Notes under the pieces: model-generated
Databases searched by the model: none
What the model saw: only the letters and a program-made list of their open reading frames with translations
What the model was told of the DNA's origin: nothing
Position numbers and translations under genes: made by a program
Shown here: positions 56,651 to 64,000 of the stretch, piece after piece
Layout of the letters: every line of letters begins with the position of its first letter
Position numbering within the stretch: position 1 is the first letter of the stretch
Source: Bemisia tabaci
Taxonomy: Eukaryota; Arthropoda; Insecta; Hemiptera; Aleyrodidae
DNA: 64,000 bases
Direction of reading: 5' to 3'
NCBI RefSeq assembly: GCF_918797505.1
Contig: NC_092797.1
Location: 15,885,372-15,949,371 of the forward strand

Positions 56651-57149
56651 TATTAGAATGCTTTTCATAATTGAATCGGCTCGTGCGAAAACCGCTAATG
56701 TCCATTTTCTCTAATTTTGAGAGAACTGCAAAAAACTGTAGGAGCCTTTAAAATGCGGAATTAAAAAATGTTCGGAAGTTAATTATTACAGGAGAGGATT
56801 GTAGAAAAAGATCCCTAACAGTTTCCAGCTCCTCTTCTGTCTGGGACGGAATTATTAAAAAGAAAAGACTCTGGACATTAGCGGTTTTCGCATGATTCGT
56901 GAAAATCTCCGAGTTTAGGAACCGTTTGATACTTTCAAAATTCATTCTAAAGATATTAAAACGATAGATTATCATTCAAATAAAGTTGTAAAACTAAAAT
57001 TCTTGACAATTGCGGCACTTAAACCAAGTTTCATCACGAAACGACCAGCAATAAACTGGACATTAGCGGTTTTCGCATGATTCGTGCATGGTCGGTTCTA
57101 AATCATCGAAAACGCATATTTTTCAGTATGCCTTTCAGGTAAAAAAAGT

Positions 57150-57832
57150 TACCCTTCCGTATTTTGATGCGCTGAATCCGATTAGGACCTCCGTTTTTCC
57201 CCATTATCCTCAAATTTTCCGGAAAAGCCGATTTTACTAGGAAAAATGACCATTTTAGGGCATTTTCAGTGTTTTTCCGACTGCTATCCCCTGCATAATG
57301 TAGGTGAAATTTTTCGTAGCTACGAGATTCAATTGTACCGATGTCTTTTAAACTGATGAGTCCGGAAATTACCTTAATTTTTCCCGTTCACCTCTCAGTT
57401 TTCCGGGAAAGCAACTTTATCCCGGCAAAATGAGCAAATCCGACGCATATTTGTCGTGCATGCAATGTATTTTTATACATTTTCCTGGACCCGTGGTAGC
57501 ATGTTACTCATGTATTTTGAGCTGCTAAATCTGAATATGACCTCGGTTTTTTTCTATTACGCTTCAGATTTCCGGTAAAGCCGAGTTTTCCGAGCCTAAA
57601 ATTGTGTATTTTAAAACCTTTGCCGGATCAAAGTATATTCAAAATTCATTGCATAAATGTCTCCGATATGTGAAACATCGGTTCCTTTGTATTTTGATCT
57701 GTGGAATTCAAATATGAGCTCAGATTCTTCCGATCACCCATCATTTGTCCGGAAAAGTCGCTTTTTCTAGGAAAACGCTCTTTTCAGATATTTTTGCGAT
57801 GATTTTTGTGCTCGTAGGAGTTTCAGAAATTC
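57150..57832 (+). repeat. Left arm of a long inverted repeat
   Basis: Pairs with 58081-58765. In one 51-base sample (57782-57832), 46 positions match the reverse complement of the partner. The arm is built of about four loose repeats some 170-180 bp apart, each with a TGTATTTTGATCTGCTGAAT-like block, a GACCTCGGTTTTT-like block and TTTTCCGGAAAAGCCG. Confidence 0.92.
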
Positions 57833-58080
57833 TCCGGTAGGTTATAACGAATTTCTAAGGTCATATTCGGGGTTTTCAGCCCAAATTACATGAGAATCGA
57901 TGTATCACACGTACGGAAAATGTTTTGAATTTCCCTAGAAGTGGGAACAGTCCGGAAAAGCTTTAGGCCCGGAAAAATCGGCCCTTCTAGAAGACGGGGG
58001 GTTGTCAAAGATGAGTGAAGGTCAAATTCAAGTTCAATGCCTCTTAATACAGCAAGAGAGACCTAAAGAGGATCTTGAAA
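57833..58080. other. Spacer of the long inverted repeat
   Basis: About 248 bp of unpaired sequence, including CTTCTAGAAGACGGGGGG. No feature is recognised. Confidence 0.8.
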
Positions 58081-58765
58081 AATTTCTGAAACTCCCTAGA
58101 GCAGAAAAATCATTGCAAAAATATCTGAAAAGAGCGTTTTCCTAGGAAAAGCGACTTTTCCGGACAAATGATGGGTGATCGGAAAAATCTGAAATCATAT
58201 TTGAATTCAACAGATCAAAATACAAAGGAACCGATGTATCACATGTCGGAGACATTCATACAATAAATTTTGAATACACTTCGATCCGGCAAAGGTTTTA
58301 CAATACACAATTTTAGGCTCGGAAAATTCGGCTTTACCGGAAATCTGAAGCGTGATAGAAAGAAACCGAGGTCATATTCAGATTTAGCAGCTCAAAATAC
58401 ATGAGTAGCATGCTACCACGGGTCCAGGAAAATTTATAAAAATACATTGCATGCACGACAAATATGCGTCGGATTTGCTCATTTTGCCGGGATAAAGTTG
58501 CTTTCTCGGAAAACTGAGAGGTGAGCGGGAAAAATTAAGGTCATTTCCGGACTCATCAGTTAAAAAGACATCGGCATAATTGAATCTCGTAGCTACGAAA
58601 AATTTTACCTACATTATGCAGGGGATAGCAGTCGGAAAAACACCGAAAATGCACCAAAATGGTCATTTTTTCGAGTAAAATCGGCTTTTCCGGAAAATTG
58701 GAGGGTGATGGAAAAAAACGGAGGTCATATTTGGATTCAGCACCTTAAAATGCATTAAGATCACC
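58081..58765 (-). repeat. Right arm of a long inverted repeat
   Basis: The reverse complement of the left arm throughout, for example TACATTATGCAGGGGATAGC against GCTATCCCCTGCATAATGTA. A transcript through both arms could fold into a hairpin of nearly 0.7 kb. Confidence 0.92.
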
Positions 58766-59019
58766 TAATTTTGTCCACGAGACATTTTTTTTATTTTGGT
58801 TTGTTGTACAGTATAATGAGGCATATAACGAAAGATGGACATTAGCGGTTTTCGCATGATTCGGACCACGGCCCCCCCTGAAAAGAGGTTCAAACCTAAG
58901 GAACAAACATTTTCACCACATTAATGAGTGTGTCTAACCTCCGAGAGTATTTTAACCCAAAAATCTCAAAATTGAAAAAAATGGACATTAGCGGTTTTCG
59001 CACGAGCCGATTCAATTGC

Positions 59020-60240
59020 ATTCTGTGACTTTTAAGAAGATTTTAGCAAAAATCCAATGATATGATCTCCGTTAATGAAGAGTTGGTAACAGATGTGTAA
59101 TAAAAATCACAACCGCTTCAATTTGAGTTCAGATTTTCCCGATTTTAGGACCCAAGAAAATTTGATCGTCAACTACACATATTTGCATGAATTGTTATCG
59201 TTTCAACACATGTGTATTGTAACCTCGTGTATATACTCAAAAACAATCAACAAAATTTTGCGGTACATTTCACTGCCACGTACGTTTATCCATAATTTAA
59301 CGATATGTATCATGCGACATGGCAAATGATTGCAAATCACAGACCGTTCGCAATTTTACACTTAGGTATTACTTTCAGCGTTATTTCAAGCATAATTAAG
59401 TTATGTACAGTCATATCCATTTTGTTTTGGATCGTTGTAAGTTTAAGAATTTTAAGTATAATGTCCTTTGGGATTTCTCAATGTAGCGTCGTGGTAGCGA
59501 AATGTTACATTAAAGTATGTGGATCCACCTTTGACAATTTTCTTGACGGGGAAGCTCGTGAACTCACCTGATGGCCACTCTGTGGGCTTGCTGTGAAATC
59601 AATCCCGCACATAAATAATTATTTGTTATTCTCTATTTTTTGAACGTCGTCCTCCTGAAACACTGCGTAACTCGCACAATGGACCACTACCTAGACAAAT
59701 TAGAAACCAAGACAATTAGACACCACGTGCATTCTCGCCAAAATTTAACGCAAATTAGGGTTGATGCATTAAAATACCAGAGCAAATTCCAATCGTACTG
59801 CAGAATCAGCGTTTCTTACATTCGTAAACCTAACTTGCAGCTTGATAAAAAAATCAACATTTTTATAATCAAATCGGCCCTTAAATTGATTTTGATGCAC
59901 TTTAGAATGAAATGATTAGTTCTTTGTGCTAGATAAACGCAGCTCAATGAAAGTTAAGTCACACAAATGACGTCATTTTTGTTTTTGCCATTTAAAATTA
60001 AACACTAAAATCTTGTTTAAGTTTTTATTTCCAAACTATCTGTCGTGTGATTCGTTTTCTTCGTATAATTTTGACGGGAAAACATATTGCGTGGTGTTTT
60101 AATTCATACCTAGTCTAGAGGCTCAAGACAATGAGAAGTATTTCATTGCCTTCCGACAAAAGTTTACAAAAGACAAATTCTTATCCTAAGCTAGTGGTTC
60201 ATTCTGCGACTGATCCATTTCAGAAAGTGTGCGATGAGTC
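59020..60240. other. AT-rich stretch with several medium open frames
   Basis: Frames at 59093-59329, 59305-59571 (hydrophobic, with two possible membrane-like segments) and 59640-59915 follow one another on the plus strand but are in different frames and lack recognised domains. I do not support them as genes. Confidence 0.4.
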
Positions 60241-60242
60241 AC

Positions 60243-60479
60243 CTGCCGTGCTGAGGAAGAACGCCGTATGAACCTTCAGGCGTTGCCAAATTTCCTTTGA
60301 TAAAACACAACTTACCCGGTAAAATTATGAATATTTTTCCTACAATTTTTCGGATAATTTTGTTCTCAATTTCAACCATATTTTCTGAAAATTTAAGGGA
60401 AAATATTCAGTAAACATTTTAGTGAAGGAAATTTGTTAACTCTCGAATGTTCATACGGATTTTTTCCTTAGCACGGCGG
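60243..60479 (+). mobile_element. Family A MITE
   Basis: CTGCCGTGCTGAGGAAGAA at the left, TTTTTCCTTAGCACGGCGG at the right. The interior closely follows the copy at 49463. Confidence 0.87.
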
Positions 60480-60518
60480 TCTTCAGGTGAGACAGGCCCA
60501 TTTAAGTAAATTTGTAGA

Positions 60519-60640
60519 TATGGTTTCCCTCTGACGTAAAGGCGTAACTCTACTCCCACATAAGCCCCAAAAAGCATGGCGTTGTACAGAGAACAGGGCT
60601 TACGTAGAAATCGAGATACACCCTTACGTCAGAGGAGCCA
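60519..60640. repeat. Small fold-back
   Basis: GGTTTCCCTCTGACGTAAAGG and CCCTTACGTCAGAGGAGCC are inverted, with GGCGTAACTC / GAGATACACCC next to them. The middle has ACATAAGCCC and GGGCTTACGT, again inverted. Confidence 0.7.
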
Positions 60641-60765
60641 GGATTTCACGCATTTACTAAGGAACCACCCGGTGAGTTTGCGAAGCGACCCACTGTGCCG
60701 TCACGGGTTGGCGGTGTGCGGTGTGGCCTTGTGCGGGACTAAAACAAGGCGTTCTTTGTTCGCAG

Positions 60766-61165
60766 GTCGGACGGGGGCAGGAGATAACGCGGGGATTAAT
60801 TAGGGGGATGCGTTGATATCGGGGGCACAATGCGGGGACAAAAGGAGGTCAGAGGGGGCCCGCTACCCCGACGCCAGGGATGACGCGGAGATGAGGCTCT
60901 CGGCGGATGCGGAGGCCGCCGCCGGCTAGGTGACACCCCGAGAGCGATCGCCGGCCCCAGCTCCAGCAAGAGAGACAAGGAACGCGGGACGCGGAACGAG
61001 GAGGACAGCCCAAGACGTGCTGATTAATCATGTGATATGCCAAGCACCCCGCTATGTCGCGTGGCAAGTTCCCGGTCGGTGGACCCGCTCGATACCTGGT
61101 CTCCTGCCTGTGGCTCCTCTCCTCCTGCCAGCACACCTCCACGCTTCCTCCTGTCATCAGAATCG
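60766..61165 (+). other. Candidate noncoding exon in a GC island
   Basis: TTCTTTGTTCGCAG (60752-60765) is a good splice acceptor, and AATCG|GTGAGTCAC at 61166 is a strong donor. A further GTGAGT lies upstream at 60672. The 400 bp between has stops in all three plus-strand frames near its start, so if it is an exon it is probably 5' untranslated or long noncoding RNA. The region is GC- and CpG-rich against an AT-rich background. Confidence 0.3.
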
Positions 61166-61633
61166 GTGAGTCACTAAAAAAAAATATTTTCATCTATAAT
61201 TTTACCTAAGAATAAACACTAAAATATGGTGAAATCAGGTAAAATTTTGCGGGTGGAAGTCGAAACCCCCAACTTTGTTTAACACAGCTGACGGAATAAG
61301 ATACTTAAACTGTCATATCTTCGATACGATTCGCCACTTTTTCTCCCGGAAGAACTTAAAAAAAAAAAAAATGGAAAAATTTTAAAAGAAAGGAAAAAAA
61401 CTAACTATACGGAAAAAATGAAATTGCTGCTTTAATAATTTTGTAGTTAAAAAAAGTGTCAGACACGTTTTAATGTAGATTTTATAATGAAAACATGCGA
61501 ATATAACCACCCCTGCGGTGTAAAACGTACATTTTAAACATGTCGGGCGAACTTTCTTGACAATTTAATTGTTCGATCAGCAATTCATGTTTTTCCGTGA
61601 AAACATTTCGTTTCATTTGTCCTGTTCTAAAAA

Positions 61634-61765
61634 ATGAAACAGGAGGGAAGATTTTAAACACCGCAAACGTGATACGTGGTTTGGGAGTTTCACCGTCGAT
61701 AAACGTGAAAACTGCCAAACCACGTATCACGTTTGCGGTGTTTAAAATCTTCCCTCCTGTTTCAT
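61634..61765. repeat. Perfect 51 bp inverted repeat (head-to-head family L ends)
   Basis: 61634-61684 and 61715-61765 are exact reverse complements over all 51 bases, spaced by 30 bp. Each arm holds the family L terminal block CCGCAAACGTGATACGTGG. The left arm looks like the right end of one copy and the right arm like the left end of the next. Confidence 0.95.
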
Positions 61766-61965
61766 TGTTTCAGAATAAGATAAATCAACATCATTCCTTG
61801 AAGTTTTCTCAGAATCTACTTCGCACAGAAAAAAAAATCACCGAGAATTTTAAGATCGAATTAATGTTGAGTAACTCTCTATCTAAAAAATAAAGTATGG
61901 CAGGAAGTCAGCAACGTCGCAAACCGAGATACGTGGTTTGGGAATTTCACCATCAATATCGATGG
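61703..61965. mobile_element. Family L MITE
   Basis: Starts with AAAACTGCCAAACCACGTAT and ends with ATACGTGGTTTGGGAATTTC, then ACCATCAATATCG. The interior has ATCATTCCTTGAAGTTTTCT and GTATGGCAGGAAGTC as in the other copies, in reverse. Confidence 0.85.
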
Positions 61966-62215
61966 CAAAAGTGCAAAACTACCTTACTAATACTACATCG
62001 CGATGTTTCAAAATTTCCACTCCTTTTTTATTTATTCGCCGGAAAAGAAGCCAACTTTGTGGCTTAAAATTATACAGAATATTCTACTGTATTCAGGAGA
62101 AAAATCAGGGTAGTTTTCAAGAAATTACGATGACAAGTTTTTTCAAGAAAATATAAAGTATGACAGGGAGTCTGCAACGGTGCAAATTGAGATACGTAAT
62201 GTCACTTTTTGCTTA
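61966..62215. mobile_element. Family L MITE, adjacent diverged copy
   Basis: CGATGGCAAAAGTGC on the left, GAGATACGTAATGTCAC, then TTTTTGC on the right. Internal GTATGACAGGGAGTCTGCAAC. It directly follows the previous copy. Confidence 0.75.
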
Positions 62216-62219
62216 TCAA

Positions 62220-62758
62220 TATTATAAATGCATGATGTTTTGAACCGTCGCCAGATTATTTTCAGGAGCAAAAACGACACGAATCAATCAAAATGACGAT
62301 CGGATTCCAGTTATTGTCGCTAAGATGGGTAAATAATGCTGAGATTTTAAAAATTCACCGTCATGGCATACCACGCGACGTTTTGGGCTGTCTCGCGCTG
62401 GTTTTCTCCTGCAAAAAGAACTAATTTAATGAAAAAGACAAGATATAAGATATATATTTATTTCAAAACGTAAAGCATAAAAAAACAACATTATATTTTG
62501 CCGGATCAGACGCGAAAATAAATTTTAAAAAAAATTAACGGACCCGATCGCACTTATTTTTTTTATGAAATTTGAGTAATTAAGGCTGGAATTATAAAAC
62601 ACATTAAACATTGGTATACAAGTTTGACAATTTTGAGCCACAAAGGGGATTTGCACATCATTTTGAACTATCCCCAAAATTATGTCTTCCGAATAGCACA
62701 CTTCAAATTGCCATGCATTTGGCTTTATTTACCTCTCATGTGCTTGTTTCTCTAGGCA
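62220..62758. other. Unassigned AT-rich stretch
   Basis: No gene or repeat end was recognised. Confidence 0.4.
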
Positions 62759-62760
62759 TG

Positions 62761-63697
62761 CCCTGGTAGAAATTGGCGATAAGAGCTGCGTTTCAAAATA
62801 CCATAGAAATTCGAATAGCCGGCTAAAAAAGGCTACAGAAAATCAAATAGCTGGCTGTAGAATGCGGAGAAAATCATACGGCCGGGCTATACGAAGCGAT
62901 ACAAAATTATACAGCCGGGCTATAGTTCCTATCGCCGGGCTTTACATTTTATCGCCTGGCTGTTGCTTTTTCGCCATCGGCTATAAAAGGCTATAAGAAA
63001 TTGTGTAGAAATTCATGTGCTTTGGAAATCACTAAGTTTGATATTGAACCACCTTAATATTTTCAAAACACACATTATATTTTCCTTTAATACATATTTT
63101 TTTTCATCAATTAAAATGAGAATAATCCATACAGGATGTGCAAACATTTCAAAATAATGAGTTGAATAACACTGAATCCGCCAGATTAAATATTAGAGCC
63201 TAAAACAAAGTGGAGCGGCGACGCACTGTCGCCTACAAACCTAACAGGGATACTTCACGCACTGCGCAACGCTTGAAGTATCCCTGTTAGGTTTGTAGGC
63301 GCCAATGCGTGTTTCGCGCTGGCTGCCCGCCTGCCACGGTGCTTGAAGCAACTATTTCACACCAGAGGTATTGCACAGTCTCATACGAAACTGAAGGCGA
63401 TCTAATATATTAGTAATGGCAGGCATCCATCAAAAGTACGGAGCTTTCCTCGCAAAATAAATCAAGATACTACGGCCCAAAAAGAGAGCAGTATTCCAAA
63501 AACTCACTAAGTCCTAGCATCCGTAATTAGTAACGTTTAGCATACTCTTTATCGCCTGGCTGTTGCTTAATCGCCATCGGCTATAAAAGGCTATAAGACA
63601 TTGTGTAGCCGGCTATAGAAGCTATTGGAAATCTTACAGCCGGCTGTAGGTCTATGGTATTTTGGAACACAGATTCTACTGCCAATTTTTACCAGGG
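62761..63697 (-). mobile_element. Family D DNA transposon, full non-autonomous copy
   Basis: CCCTGGTAGAAATTGGC and GCCAATTTTTACCAGGG are the inverted ends. Subterminal arrays of ATAGCCGGCT and ATCGCCTGGCTGTTGC words are on both sides, and the central palindrome is at 63231-63300. It is the reverse of 7470-8415 and nearly the same length (937 against 946 bp). No transposase is present. Confidence 0.9.
63231..63300. repeat. Central palindrome of family D, variant 2, imperfect
   Basis: 70 bp, with three mismatches near the centre. The outer 27 bases of each arm match perfectly. Confidence 0.92.
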
Positions 63698-64000
63698 TGA
63701 CACTCTTCTAGATACCAATTTATTGGCACTTGGCGCTATATCCTATTGAATGATCACATTTTATAATTATGTGTGGCTTTAGTATTTTAAATCATATAAA
63801 ATCTTTATCTTTCGTAATGAAGAATTTTTAAATTCCCTACCACGCAGAGACGCCGTTTCATAGATAACGTACATTTTACATTAATAATGTTCGCTTTTCG
63901 ACTGAATGACTTTAAAATTTTGTTTATCGACTGCGAGAGATAGCTCCATGAGACTGCCACACTGTGCCGACTCATCTCATCGGAGTGAAATGTGTGAAAA
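63698..64000. other. Unassigned end of window
   Basis: No feature was recognised. Confidence 0.4.

Larger units (their letters stand above)
56669..59017. mobile_element. Composite 2.35 kb element with 40 bp perfect ends
   Basis: The outer 40 bp (AATTGAATCGGCTCGTGCG... at 56669-56708) match in reverse at 58978-59017 without a mismatch. The inner half of this end, TGGACATTAGCGGTTTTCGC, also occurs at about 56873, 57058 and 58838, all in the plus orientation. Between them lies the large inverted repeat of 57150-58765. No protein frame is present. A target duplication is not obvious. Confidence 0.85.

Noticed and set aside
59093..59915. Three consecutive medium open frames, one hydrophobic
   Set aside because: They are in different frames, in AT-rich DNA, without plausible splice signals joining them or any recognised domain.
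61597..61893. 98-codon open frame repeating GLGVSPSI / ITFAVFKIFPPVS residues on both strands
   Set aside because: It is the translation of the perfect 51 bp inverted repeat of family L ends.
1..64000. Endogenous viral genes
   Set aside because: I saw no polymerase, capsid or integrase motifs in any frame long enough to judge.

Overview
This 64 kb window looks like AT-rich, gene-poor DNA from an animal nuclear genome, most likely an insect. There are no operon-like gene runs, no ribosome-binding sites, and almost no long open frames. Instead there are dozens of short inverted-repeat transposon copies (MITEs), poly-A/T/C/G tracts and TA microsatellites. A sap-sucking hemipteran such as a whitefly is my guess, from a general resemblance of the most abundant MITE (tips CTGCCGTGCTAAGG) to repeats I associate with such genomes. 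That is memory, not proof.

No complete protein-coding gene could be supported. The only recognisable protein is a roughly 80-codon relic of a mariner-type transposase at about 17.84-18.09 kb. Three GC-rich islands stand out from the AT-rich background: 27.4-27.64, 44.45-44.87 and 60.66-61.17 kb. They carry splice-donor-like sites, and one (near 44.59 kb) has an initiator plus a correctly spaced downstream promoter element. These are the best candidates for first exons or promoters, so the window may lie in intergenic DNA or large introns.

Layout. 0-8.4 kb: a truncated palindrome-bearing element (family D), scattered family A MITEs including an exact head-to-tail pair, a MITE built of GGTAA/TTACC motifs, and a full 946 bp family D transposon. 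10-24 kb: hAT-type MITEs with 8 bp target duplications, two larger hAT-type non-autonomous elements (one interrupting an open frame), the mariner relic and a 0.6 kb fold-back. 26-31 kb: an in-frame 168 bp tandem array abutting a GC island, family F repeats and another hAT-type element. 32-41 kb: two fold-backs carrying hammerhead-like motifs, and a 1,890 bp TIR element nested inside a family F copy. 41-56 kb: many MITEs, including three neighbouring hAT-type elements with clear 8 bp target duplications. 56.6-59 kb: a composite element holding an inverted repeat with arms near 0.68 kb. 60-64 kb: a GC-rich candidate exon, a cluster of family L MITEs with a perfect 51 bp inverted repeat, and a second full family D transposon.

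The families do not form a pathway. What links them is structure: most are non-autonomous DNA elements with long inverted repeats, and several are nested, adjacent or share internal modules. All family letters (A, B, C and so on) are local labels made by comparing copies within this window.
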